A DNA stretch of 64,000 nt from Proteiniphilum sp. Lineage in GTDB: Bacteria; Bacteroidota; Bacteroidia; Bacteroidales; Dysgonomonadaceae. The position numbers and the translations under genes were made by a program. How positions within the stretch are numbered: position 1 is the first letter of the stretch; every line of letters starts with the position of its first letter. The DNA lies in the NCBI GenBank assembly GCA_015478855.1, contig JADMKJ010000026.1, forward strand, positions 33,101 to 97,100, in the 5' to 3' direction. Below, in pieces: positions 43,651 through 52,514 of the stretch. The notes under the pieces are model-generated. The model made no database searches. It was given only the letters and a program-made list of their open reading frames with translations, and was not told the DNA's origin.

Positions 43651-44853
43651 TGGGTAGGAGTTCTCATCGTCCTGTACAGACGGTGCACATCCATCATGTG
43701 CGAAAAAAAGCTATATGAGTGATGTCTCAAAAACCGAAGAAATAACAAATAAACTTTGGGGTTCATAATATACTCCTCAGGGCAAATACTTCAAAACAGG
43801 GATACTTCAAAAAATGTCCATAACGGTGTTTGAAGCCGTTAAAGCAATTCAGAGAAGTCTTATATATCATTCAATTCGATAACATTAAACCGTTTGATAC
43901 TAATTTTCCGGATTTTGAAGCAGAATAGATACATGAACGCTTCCGTTAAGCAATAAATGCAGAATCAAAGTAAACTCTTCATCTGCCATTGCCGGAGAAC
44001 GCTCTTTTATGTACAAGTATTCAACCTAAGACTTTCATACCATCACTTTGTTACCGCAAGCGGAAAACCGATGTAGTAGAAGATCTTTTTTTGAAACAGG
44101 ATAATGCCTGCTATCTGTGTTCAAAAGAAATTTCCTTCGTCATCCATACCCATCCGAAGATTGGTCCTTTTGACAGAAAGAAGAAACAAATGATAAAATA
44201 ACTAATTCGGAAATCGGAAATTCTCAATTTGACATGGACATTACACATTGATATGCTCTTTTCATTTCATCTTCACTCCTGAGAGTTGGGATGGCCTGAA
44301 TAGAAAACGATACTCTCCGTCTAAATCACCTGAAACAGAAATAAAACATCCGTTTTACCTTTCATCTGATTTCTGTTTTTCGGCTCGTCCGCCAAAATCA
44401 TCTGTTCTTTTCTTTTGAGATAGTAGAGAAATTAAATTCCCTGAAGTATTATCCTTTCTATTCGGTAGGGTGGGTCAGTTCCATACTTTTGATACGGATT
44501 GACTACTTTCCCGAATACCTCTGTAGCTTTTGCGAGCTGTTGCTTCTATGCCGGTAGAATAAATAAACCCGTGAGAGTCTCCTATTCACCGATATAGCGT
44601 GCGCAGGCTGCCGCAGATTCTTTTTGTGCGATAGAATTACCATTCAGTTCTCATGAACTATTTCCCGCCATGACAAAAAACAAACAAGTTTGCCTTCTGT
44701 ACATAGGACTTATCAGAATAGGTCAGTTCATCCGATGAAAGCGGTAAAGCTTTATCATCATAAACAGAGAGAATAAACAGACGAGTCTGTTTAATTGCTG
44801 AATGAAATTCTTCCGGTCGTGTACAAAATGTCAAAGAACTCCTGGTATCTTTT

Positions 44854-44868
44854 GTACGATTATCGTAC
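44854..44868. repeat. Short inverted repeat (operator-like)
   Basis: GTACGAT and ATCGTAC flank a single T, a perfect 7-bp dyad. On the minus strand it lies about 20-35 nt downstream of the expected start of the orphan promoter, a typical operator position. Confidence 0.45.
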
Positions 44869-44893
44869 TGATATCTTTCGTTGATGTTGTTTG

Positions 44894-44926
44894 CAAATAT
44901 AACATTACTCTTTCACGATAAGCAAA
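44894..44926 (-). promoter_or_regulatory. Near-ideal orphan promoter facing the gene-poor region
   Basis: On the minus strand TTTG (44923-44926) is followed after exactly 21 nt by TATATTTG (44894-44901). Both boxes are perfect, the best match in the window, yet no intact gene follows. Confidence 0.6.
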
Positions 44927-45139
44927 TATTTAGTGGTGTAATTATAAACAACTTCTGAACAGCTTTTCAACATGTTATCAACAGTTCTGGTATATGGCTG
45001 ACAGAGAGTAATGTGTCTGATTGATGATGATGATATCGGTAGAAACTGGCTCTGACTTCTGGAAAAAGAGGAAGAAATAATCTCTATAAAGTGATGCTTT
45101 CTCTCTTTTTAGTGATCACCGGATGAGAATTGCAGGTGA

Positions 45140-45490
45140 TTATACATGATATGAAGAGGTGAGCTGAAGCCCTACAATAGAAAGGATGAGTGTGGTCAGA
45201 AAAAATATGCGCCATAATGTTACAGGCTCCTTGAAAAAAAGAATACCCAGAATCACCGTACCCACGGCACCTATACCGGCCCAGACAGCGTAGGCTGTGC
45301 CGGTAGGGATAGGGTGGGTACCCCCCATCGATTTGAAAAGCAAAAACATGCTCAGACTCACAGAAGCAATAAAAGAAAATAACCACAACCAGAACTCTTT
45401 CCCCGATGTCTGCTGCATTTTTCCAAGGCTGATTGCGAACAGTGATTCGAACACACCTCCGATAATCAATATGATCCAGTTGATACTCAT
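45140..45490 (-). CDS. SMR family small multidrug/guanidinium exporter (SugE/Gdx-like)
   Basis: The 116-aa inner-membrane protein has four helices and the SMR core: an N-terminal membrane Glu in IIGGVFESLFAISLGKM, then TGTAYAVWAGIGAVGTVILGILFFKEP and a last helix ending VGLQLTS. The first-helix Glu is the proton and substrate site of the family. The wording of the first helix is closer to SugE/Gdx guanidinium exporters than to EmrE, but no guanidine riboswitch was recognised upstream. The frame extends to 45589; the ATG at 45490 (MSINWIILI) is the standard start. A TATCTTTA box at 45538-45545 (minus) may be its promoter. Confidence 0.9.
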   Translation of the reverse strand: MSINWIILIIGGVFESLFAISLGKMQQTSGKEFWLWLFSFIASVSLSMFLLFKSMGGTHPIPTGTAYAVWAGIGAVGTVILGILFFKEPVTLWRIFFLTTLILSIVGLQLTSSYHV

Positions 45491-45634
45491 TTTTATTTCT
45501 GTTTCACGACAGGGAGGTTTAATCCTTTGCCGGCGCGTAAAGATAGAGAAAAATGAGGAAAACCGAAAAGCATTCACGGGGCCAGGCATCTCTGCTGCTA
45601 CTTACAAATAATGAAATAACAATAATTAAGTTAA

Positions 45635-45642
45635 TATATTTG
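45635..45642 (+). promoter_or_regulatory. Candidate -7 box for the exported protein gene
   Basis: TATATTTG fits TAnnTTTG. It implies a leader of about 107 nt and argues against translation from the upstream in-frame ATG at 45654. Confidence 0.4.
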
Positions 45643-45755
45643 GGCTTTAATGTTTGAATCTGCACTTTTACCCATGTAATTCTATTGCCGCTTCGTTATT
45701 TTTTCTTTTTTCAGGTTCATGTAGCATATACAGAAGTAAATACCGGAAAATAACC

Positions 45756-46808
45756 ATGATGAATAAGATGAAGAATATTTATTTTTATCTCCTTGCTACT
45801 ACACTCCTTTCTTCCTTCAATAGGGTATCTGCTCAGGATATTCAACAGGGATTCATTATCCGGAAGTGGGAGCAGGGACTGCTGCTTGTTGATGTCAGCG
45901 AAGCTGCATATGATAGCTATCCTGCAGATCGCAAAGGAAGGCCTTATACTGATATCATTTCTAAAAATCCCATGGATCCCGGCATTCAGAAAGGGATGGA
46001 AACATCAATATTTACGAGTGAGGTGATCATACGTCATTTGCGTATAGGAGGACCGGGTGCGATTTGTAAAGTGGATACGGCAGGAAACATTGTTTCGGTA
46101 TCGTTTAAGCTGTATTCCGGTGAATTACCAGCCGGTGAACTTTCAATGTTTGCCGCTTTCAGGGAGCAACTGAAGAAAGAGGTTACCTACAAGGTCTCTT
46201 TCCCGCGCGGGATTGCTGCGGCTGGCTACATGTCAGCCATCTTCCCGATGTTTGGATATCAAATTCTCTCACACCAGGATCTCTATGGCCTGAATTTTAG
46301 ATGCAATGAACTATTTACCGATCAGGGTGATACTCAAATCATCTGTGAATGTTATGACAGCAAGTATCATATGTACATGAATCTTCCTGCCAAAGATAAG
46401 TCGGGAAATGTATTGGATGGAGCGCTCACCTTTCAATTTTCAAAGCAGAGACAGTTGGATGAAATTGTGCAAACACTGCTCACTGAACAGCCACATCTCT
46501 CAGCATTCATCCCTGCGGTCAGTTTCGCGGTAAGTGCGAATAGTGGAGAGATTGCGGCGATGAGCATTCAATTTTTACATGTTACTGATACCACATTGAT
46601 CGATCTGCAGCTTTTAGAACCGTTCATGGAGCGACTGAAAAATGAGCATCTCTATGAGCAGATTCTCTATGATGGCAAAAGGGCTGCATCCGGTTATTTG
46701 ATACATGCGCTGCGATTGTTCTCACCTGAAAGGAAAACAGATTATTCCATCCCCAATCTCAGAGATTGCCCAATGCTCAATAAACGTAATTTCCTGGTCA
46801 GGGAATAG
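45756..46808 (+). CDS. Exported protein of unknown function
   Basis: I recognise no family. From the ATG at 45756 the product has about 350 aa with a signal peptide (MKNIYFYLLATTLLSSFNRVSAQ; the true start may be the next ATG at 45759). The mature part looks like two similar alpha/beta halves. Each has a SVSFK/FAVSANSGEIAAMSI-like strand pair and a helix of the type FAAFREQLKKEV or LEPFMERLKNEH, which suggests an internal duplication. No catalytic motif or membrane helix is visible. It is convergent with sbcC, with only 12 nt between the stops and no clear terminator. Confidence 0.65.
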   Translation: MMNKMKNIYFYLLATTLLSSFNRVSAQDIQQGFIIRKWEQGLLLVDVSEAAYDSYPADRKGRPYTDIISKNPMDPGIQKGMETSIFTSEVIIRHLRIGGPGAICKVDTAGNIVSVSFKLYSGELPAGELSMFAAFREQLKKEVTYKVSFPRGIAAAGYMSAIFPMFGYQILSHQDLYGLNFRCNELFTDQGDTQIICECYDSKYHMYMNLPAKDKSGNVLDGALTFQFSKQRQLDEIVQTLLTEQPHLSAFIPAVSFAVSANSGEIAAMSIQFLHVTDTTLIDLQLLEPFMERLKNEHLYEQILYDGKRAASGYLIHALRLFSPERKTDYSIPNLRDCPMLNKRNFLVRE

Positions 46809-46820
46809 ACTGCATTGAAC

Positions 46821-49800
46821 CTACTCCTCCCAGCTGCGGCGGATCAGGCTACCCCTCTCCGGGTCGTTCTCAATACGCAGGTGTGCTTCAATCTCCTGCT
46901 GCATCTCCTCCACGTGGGAGATCACACCCACAATGCGGTTCTCCCTGCGAAGTGTTTTCAGCGTGTCGAACACCACATCGAGTGACTCCTTGTCGAGCGA
47001 TCCGAAACCTTCATCAAGGAAGAAGAAGTTCTGGTTAGAGCGGGTGATCTGCTGGATATTGTCTGCAAGAGAGAGTGCCAGCGAGAGGGAGGCCTGGAAC
47101 GTCTGTCCTCCCGAAAGGGTCTTGACGCTTCTCACCTTGCCGTCGTTCATGAAATCGCGCACCTGGAAATTGTTGTCGGCAGTGATCTCAAGGCTCAGCT
47201 TCTGTCGTGTGAGCCGGAAGAAACGGTCGTTGGCGGCGTTACAGAGATTCTGCAGGTAGACGGTGGAGATGTAATTCACGAACCCGCTTGCCTTGAAGAG
47301 CGATTTCATCGTTTTGATGTTTTCAGCCCTTACCTCCAGTTTCCCCAGTTCCGAACGGAGTGAGGCCATGCTTTGCAGATCCTCCTGTAGCTTTCTGAGC
47401 AGCCCTGTTATCTCTCCCTGTTCCCTGTTTTTCTCTGTCACCTCTTCCCTCAGTGCATTGATATCAGTGAGCAGTTTACCATGCGCTTCCTCATCATACA
47501 CCCTCTCACCAATCGCTTTCTGCAGCTGTTCAAGTGTCGATTTGCACCGAAGAAGGTGGTCACTGAAGATGGCCAGTTTTTTCTTTTCTGCTTCCAGATC
47601 CATCGCTTCAGCGAGGATCAGTGAGACCTCCTCCAAATCCCGGAAAGAGCTTTTCACCAGTGCTTCATCAAGCTGCTTCTGTAGCCTGTCTATGGCGGCC
47701 TGCTCCTGCTCCAGCTCCCTGCTGTTGATCCTCAGCGCTCCGGTCAGCCCGTCCCTCTTTCGCACCCTCTCCTGCAGCAGGTCGATGTTTTCCACATAGC
47801 GTTTCTCAATACGTTGATGCTCCTGCAACAGCCGCTGCTTCTCCTCTTCAATCTCCTTCACAGCTGTCTGCCGGTACTGTTCAGGTGTGATCAGCATCAA
47901 CTGCTGCCCGAGGGTGCTCAGCGTGGTCTCATGCACCGTGCGTGCGGTGCGTATCTTCTCCAGCTCTGAACGGTAGCGCTCTCTGTTGTTCTCCTCCTGT
48001 TCCAGCTGTGAGGATGCCAGAGAGAGTGCCTTCTCATGCTCCCTGAGCGCCTCCTGAATCTCTTTCGCCTCCATGAAGGCTGCGTTCAGCTGCTCTTCGT
48101 CACGGTACTTCTCCCAGATAAACTGTCCCTCATGGTCAGTCATCTTTCGGTTGAGTCTGTTGCTCTTTTCACTCCATTCACTTTTACTTTGAAGGATTTG
48201 CTCCTGCCTGCTTTCCAGCAATGTGAGTTTCCTGCCGAGCGATGCTGTATGAGTGAGCTTTAGCTCCAGCGCATGTTTCCCTTCTTCAATATGCTGAAGC
48301 TGTTTCCCGGTGTCGTCACTCTCATAGCGCTCCGGATGGTGTGTGGAGCCACAGAGCGGGCAGGGCTTACCCTCTTCCAGGTCGCTGGCATAACTCTTTA
48401 ACTGCTCTTTCACCCGCAGATGATTCTCCTCCACTGCCTGTAACCGTTGCAGCTCTTTGACCTTTGCGGTCTCTTTTTCCAGAAATCCCTCACATTCACG
48501 ATATCCTGCATCATGCGGGAGCTTTTCAAACAGCGGGTCAGAGAGAAGCATCGATTGCTCTTTCAGCAGCTCCTTCTCCTGTTTGACATATTTCTCCATC
48601 TCTCTTTCACCATCGAGAAGAAGGTGATTGAGATTTTTGTGTTCACTGTGCCAGCTTCTGATGGCAGAGAGAAGGGTCAGGTCGGGTGTCTTGTTGCGCA
48701 GCTCTCTGATCAATCCTTCGAGTTGTTGCTTCCCTGTTTTTAGTTTATCTGCCTGCCTCATCGCTTTATCAAGAAAGTCAGCTCCCGATCTCAGGCGGAT
48801 CTCCTCACCGGCGATGCTCTCTTCCACCTTTTTCATCTGCACCAGCAGCGCCAGCTCTGCCGCCTTTTTCTGCAACTCATCCCTTTTCTCATATGCCGGC
48901 CTGAGCTCACCTATCAGTTTCTCTATCCGTTCAATCTCTGCCTCTTCCTCTTGCAGTCTCTTCCTGTCATCCCTGATCTGAGCTGCTCTCTCCTCCCTTT
49001 TCCTGTCTCTCTCCTTCAGCAGGTCGAGCTGATGCTTAAACAGATAGAGACACTGTTCGTAGCGTGCTATTCTCTTTTCGAGAGATTTGTAGGCGGGCTC
49101 CTGCTGCCCCAGCTCCCGGAGCTCTTTCACTGCTTCATCTCTTTTGTGTATCAGCTCCTGCAAGGTGCGAAGCTGTTCCTCCTTTTGCTGAAATTCACCA
49201 AGCACCCTGTTCTGCCCTTCGATCGCCTCCTCCAGCTTCTGAAGCTGTGCCTGACGGAGGTTCACCTGCTCAGGGTCTATCTCACCCAGCTGCTGTAGCT
49301 GTCCTCCCAGGTGTTGCATCTGCGCGTTGTTTTTTGTCTCCAGCGATACCACCTTGTAGAAAAATTCGTACTTCTCCAGGTTGAAGAGCTCCTTTAACAT
49401 CTGCGTGCGGTCCTTGTTCCCCAGTTGAAGGAACTCCTGAAACTGTCCCTGCGGGATGATGATGGTGCGCTTGAAGTTCTCATAGCTTAAGCCGATGGCC
49501 TCCACCAACGCCTCCTGTTCGATGGGTAGCCATTCGTCGTCCACCTTTCTGTAGGCAGCACGCTCAAGGGTTTTCACCTCTTCGAACCGCCTGCTGTTGC
49601 GTCGCCCTCTCACGGTGGAGCGATAGGCTGTCTGCTCACTGCCTGTCTCAAAGATGAAGTCTATCAGCAGCTCTCCCGATTTGAGGTTCATCATGTTGTA
49701 GTTGCGGTTGTCACCCGACAGGTTCAGTCTGTCGGTACGACCGTAAAGGGCGAAGGTGATCGCCTCCAGGATGGAGGACTTGCCGCTGCCCACCGTGCCG

Positions 49801-49901
49801 AAGATGCCGAAGAGGCCGGCGGCGGTAAGACGGGTGAAGTCGATGGTCTGTTTTGCCTGGTAGGAGTAGAGCCCCTGCAGGGTGAGTTCTATGGGTATCA
49901 T
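46821..49901 (-). CDS. sbcC: SbcC exonuclease subunit (Rad50-like ATPase)
   Basis: The 1026-aa SMC-like ATPase partners SbcD to open hairpin-capped or protein-blocked DNA ends. It has an N-terminal ATPase lobe with Walker A (GTVGSGKSSILEAITFALYG), two very long coiled-coil arms rich in Glu, Gln, Lys and Leu, and the zinc hook CPLCGS near residue 510. The C-terminal lobe has the ABC signature LSGGQTFQASLSLALS and Walker B FFLDEGFGSLDKES. The domain order is complete and the length normal. The start codon overlaps the sbcD stop by 4 nt. Confidence 0.97.
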   Translation of the reverse strand: MIPIELTLQGLYSYQAKQTIDFTRLTAAGLFGIFGTVGSGKSSILEAITFALYGRTDRLNLSGDNRNYNMMNLKSGELLIDFIFETGSEQTAYRSTVRGRRNSRRFEEVKTLERAAYRKVDDEWLPIEQEALVEAIGLSYENFKRTIIIPQGQFQEFLQLGNKDRTQMLKELFNLEKYEFFYKVVSLETKNNAQMQHLGGQLQQLGEIDPEQVNLRQAQLQKLEEAIEGQNRVLGEFQQKEEQLRTLQELIHKRDEAVKELRELGQQEPAYKSLEKRIARYEQCLYLFKHQLDLLKERDRKREERAAQIRDDRKRLQEEEAEIERIEKLIGELRPAYEKRDELQKKAAELALLVQMKKVEESIAGEEIRLRSGADFLDKAMRQADKLKTGKQQLEGLIRELRNKTPDLTLLSAIRSWHSEHKNLNHLLLDGEREMEKYVKQEKELLKEQSMLLSDPLFEKLPHDAGYRECEGFLEKETAKVKELQRLQAVEENHLRVKEQLKSYASDLEEGKPCPLCGSTHHPERYESDDTGKQLQHIEEGKHALELKLTHTASLGRKLTLLESRQEQILQSKSEWSEKSNRLNRKMTDHEGQFIWEKYRDEEQLNAAFMEAKEIQEALREHEKALSLASSQLEQEENNRERYRSELEKIRTARTVHETTLSTLGQQLMLITPEQYRQTAVKEIEEEKQRLLQEHQRIEKRYVENIDLLQERVRKRDGLTGALRINSRELEQEQAAIDRLQKQLDEALVKSSFRDLEEVSLILAEAMDLEAEKKKLAIFSDHLLRCKSTLEQLQKAIGERVYDEEAHGKLLTDINALREEVTEKNREQGEITGLLRKLQEDLQSMASLRSELGKLEVRAENIKTMKSLFKASGFVNYISTVYLQNLCNAANDRFFRLTRQKLSLEITADNNFQVRDFMNDGKVRSVKTLSGGQTFQASLSLALSLADNIQQITRSNQNFFFLDEGFGSLDKESLDVVFDTLKTLRRENRIVGVISHVEEMQQEIEAHLRIENDPERGSLIRRSWEE

Positions 49902-51178
49902 TCCTCTGCCATTATTTCGTTGAACAACTGCATGATCTCATCATTGGGTTCCTGCCCTTTCTCATGATGGAAATAGTCGCGGAACAGGTTCTCCATGCCC
50001 CGGCTCAGGTCGATCTGTTTCTGTCCGCTGCCCACCAGGTTCTCCACATCGGCTACCTCGGGGATGATGGTCACAATGCCCGAGTGTGCGGCGTTGAGCG
50101 CTCTCCGCTCCAGGGCGGTGAGGAAAGTATCCGTGACAATCGTCAGCTCCACCAGTGCATCACTGTTCTCAGAGAGCCATTGCAAAGCTTCATCGACACC
50201 GTGAGCCCGCTTTCGCAGCAGTCTCTTCACACGGGTCAGCGGCACCTCGCGCACAACGGCTGCTTCACCCGGCTCCACCTCAATCATCAGCACATGTTTC
50301 TGCTGACCCGCTTCGGCAAAACTGTAGGAGAGGGGGCTGCCGCTGTAAAAGACGGGTGATGATATGACTGATGTGGTCGCTGGAAGTGTTGTTGACGCTG
50401 GCAGTGATGTTGATAATTTTGTTGATGATGCATCCACCCTGTGCATGCGGTGCAGATGCCCCAGCGCCGTGTATTGTATCTGCCGCGGGATATTCCCGGT
50501 GTAGAGCACCTGTGCACCACCTACCTGCAGGATTGGTTTCTCCTCTTCCGGCTCTTCGGGAAGCTTGTCGCCTCTCTTCACCATAAAGAGATGGGAGAGG
50601 AGGATATTCACTCCCCGCCGGTCGCAATAGCTGTCGGCCAGCTGCTGCCATCTCTCCTGCAGGAGCAGACGCAGCTCCTCTTCGCTCTCTTCGTGACCGA
50701 GGAAAGTCCTGAGGCGGTACTCGTTGGCATAGGGTGTGAACAACAGACGTAGCGGTGTTTCATTGCCGGGAAGCTGCAGCTCCACGAACCCTTTGTCACT
50801 CTGCACCACCCTTAGTCCTGAATCGAGTGCGAAGGGAGGGATGAGGGTGTGGGGGTAACCGGCGAAGATAATCCCGCACTCGCGTGCCAGCGGGTCGGGT
50901 GCCTCAATACGATCGGGTGAGTCATGGTTACCGGCGATGGCAATCACTGGCCGTCGGCCTTCTGCCGTCAACCGCTTCAGTGTCTGGTAGAGCAGATCGA
51001 CCGCCTCGGTGGGGGGATTGAAGGTGTCGAACAGGTCGCCGGCTACCAGCACGACATCCGCCTCTTCACGGTCGGCGATCTCGCAGATCTCCTGCATCAC
51101 GACCTGTTGCTCTTCCATCCGTGAGCGATCATCTAACCGCTTGCCCAGATGCCAGTCGGCAGTATGTAGAATTTTCAT
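49898..51178 (-). CDS. sbcD: SbcD exonuclease subunit (Mre11-like nuclease)
   Basis: The 426-aa manganese-dependent nuclease carries the Mre11 phosphodiesterase motifs: ILHTADWHLGK, VAGDLFDTFNPP, AIAGNHDSPDR and ALGHLHRMH. C-terminal capping domains begin around EVEPGEAAVVREVPL. Between the GHLH motif and YSGSPLSYSF there is an extra Ser/Thr-rich stretch of about 24 residues (SSTKLSTSLPASTTLPATTS). It is encoded by a degenerate repeat at about 50351-50435; most family members go from one motif to the other almost directly. The sbcC ATG overlaps the stop by 4 nt. Confidence 0.96.
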   Translation of the reverse strand: MKILHTADWHLGKRLDDRSRMEEQQVVMQEICEIADREEADVVLVAGDLFDTFNPPTEAVDLLYQTLKRLTAEGRRPVIAIAGNHDSPDRIEAPDPLARECGIIFAGYPHTLIPPFALDSGLRVVQSDKGFVELQLPGNETPLRLLFTPYANEYRLRTFLGHEESEEELRLLLQERWQQLADSYCDRRGVNILLSHLFMVKRGDKLPEEPEEEKPILQVGGAQVLYTGNIPRQIQYTALGHLHRMHRVDASSTKLSTSLPASTTLPATTSVISSPVFYSGSPLSYSFAEAGQQKHVLMIEVEPGEAAVVREVPLTRVKRLLRKRAHGVDEALQWLSENSDALVELTIVTDTFLTALERRALNAAHSGIVTIIPEVADVENLVGSGQKQIDLSRGMENLFRDYFHHEKGQEPNDEIMQLFNEIMAEE

Positions 51179-51261
51179 GTGCAGTAAAAGATTATTTTAA
51201 ACAAAACGTACAATAAATGAATCAATAAGAGTGTGTTGTGATGCGTAATTGAATTAACGGT

Positions 51262-52509
51262 TCACTCGAACTGGATCGATTTTGCAGGGGTAATCTTTGC
51301 AACAAGGTAGGAGGGTCCGATCATCATCAGCAATGAAACAAGCAGTGTGCCAATATTCAACAGCAGGATATAGAGCAGGTTCATATCAACAGGTACCGCA
51401 GAGAGGTAGTAGGTGGTCGGGTCGAGCTTCAGAACCTGGGTCCACTCCTGAAACAGACAGGCTGCCAGTGCGATGATATTACCCCATAACATCCCCTGAC
51501 CGATAAGGAACGCCGAGAGGTAGAGAAACACCTTGCGGATACTGAAATCTCTTGCGCCCATCGATTTTAACATCCCGATCATGTTGGTGCGTTCCAGGAT
51601 GATGATCAGCAGGCCGGAGATCATGGTGAACCCCGATACGACGAGCATGAGAATGATGATGACCCATACGTTCATATCCAGCAGGTTGAGCCAGTTGAAT
51701 ATCATGGGGTTGATATCCTTGATGGAGCGGGTGTAGAGCGCATTGCCGAAGCGGTCTTTATAGGATGACATCTCAAAGAAGAGATCCTGAGCAGTTTTGT
51801 CCAGGTTGTTGTAATCCTTTACCAACACCTCAATGCCGCTCACCATATCTGATTCCCAGCCATTGAGGGAGCCGAGGATCTCCTTTTCGGTGATGATATA
51901 AAGCTTATCGTAATCTTCGAAGTTGGTGCGATAGATACCCACGATGTCAAACCGGCGGGCCCGCACGGGTTCCTGTACGAAATAGCAGGTGAAGTTGTCA
52001 CCCAGCTTCAGATGAAGCTTGTCGGCGATCTCTTTCGATATGATTGCCTGGTTGCCGGTGGTGGTGTCGCCCGGTTGTATGATGTTCCCTTCGATCAGGT
52101 TCTTCCTGAAAAAATCCCAGTCGTATCTCTCTGACACACCTTTGAGCACGATACCCAGAAAATCTTCGTCGGTCTTGATGATCCCCGGCTTGGTGATGTA
52201 CTCCTGGATGTAACTGATCGCAGGGTTTGTGGTCAGTGTCTCTGCAAGTGTGTCTGAAAAGGCAATAGGCATCTGCTCATACGAGGTGTTGCTATCGAAA
52301 GCCGTGATCTGTATGTGGGAGCCGAAGCCCACCACCTTGGCGCGGATTTCTTTCTTGAACCCTACGATGATACATACCGCCACGATCATCACTGCCAGGC
52401 CCAGCGCGATGCCGGCAATGGCAATTTTGATGGCGGGTGATGAGACACGTTTCTCGTTCTTCTTATCGCCCTTGTAAATCCGTCGTGCTATGAACAGTTC
52501 CGTATTCAT
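51262..52509 (-). CDS. ABC transporter permease, LolC/FtsX-like
   Basis: The 415-aa inner-membrane protein has one N-terminal transmembrane helix (IAIAGIALGLAVMIVAVCIIVGF, about 28-50), a large periplasmic domain (about 55-275) and three C-terminal helices. These end PSYLVAKITPAKSIQFE, as in LolC/LolE lipoprotein-release permeases and MacB-type exporters. Lipoprotein sorting is the likely role in an organism with this many lipoproteins. No ATPase gene is adjacent, so the partner must lie elsewhere. It is 5 nt downstream of the aminotransferase gene and probably co-transcribed. Confidence 0.88.
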   Translation of the reverse strand: MNTELFIARRIYKGDKKNEKRVSSPAIKIAIAGIALGLAVMIVAVCIIVGFKKEIRAKVVGFGSHIQITAFDSNTSYEQMPIAFSDTLAETLTTNPAISYIQEYITKPGIIKTDEDFLGIVLKGVSERYDWDFFRKNLIEGNIIQPGDTTTGNQAIISKEIADKLHLKLGDNFTCYFVQEPVRARRFDIVGIYRTNFEDYDKLYIITEKEILGSLNGWESDMVSGIEVLVKDYNNLDKTAQDLFFEMSSYKDRFGNALYTRSIKDINPMIFNWLNLLDMNVWVIIILMLVVSGFTMISGLLIIILERTNMIGMLKSMGARDFSIRKVFLYLSAFLIGQGMLWGNIIALAACLFQEWTQVLKLDPTTYYLSAVPVDMNLLYILLLNIGTLLVSLLMMIGPSYLVAKITPAKSIQFE

Positions 52510-52514
52510 CTTTG

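Larger units (their letters stand above)
43651..45139. other. 1.5-kb gene-poor region, possibly decayed
   Basis: No convincing gene was found on either strand. The longest open frames are around 70-80 codons and match no family I know. One minus-strand frame without a start codon runs from about 44915 to 44650 just downstream of a near-ideal promoter (44894-44926). A 15-nt inverted repeat lies at 44854-44868. The stretch reads like the remains of a gene or mobile element, but no transposase motif or terminal repeat could be confirmed. Confidence 0.5.

Noticed and set aside
43989-44201. A 70-codon frame with KQDNACYLCSKE, vaguely like the middle of a DDE transposase
   Set aside because: It begins with TTG, matches no family convincingly and lies in the decayed region with no terminal repeats. 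Too weak to call a gene or an insertion sequence.
45140-45490. Guanidine riboswitch controlling the SMR exporter
   Set aside because: The roughly 50-nt leader upstream of the ATG shows no guanidine aptamer motif (no paired ACGR hairpins or similar).
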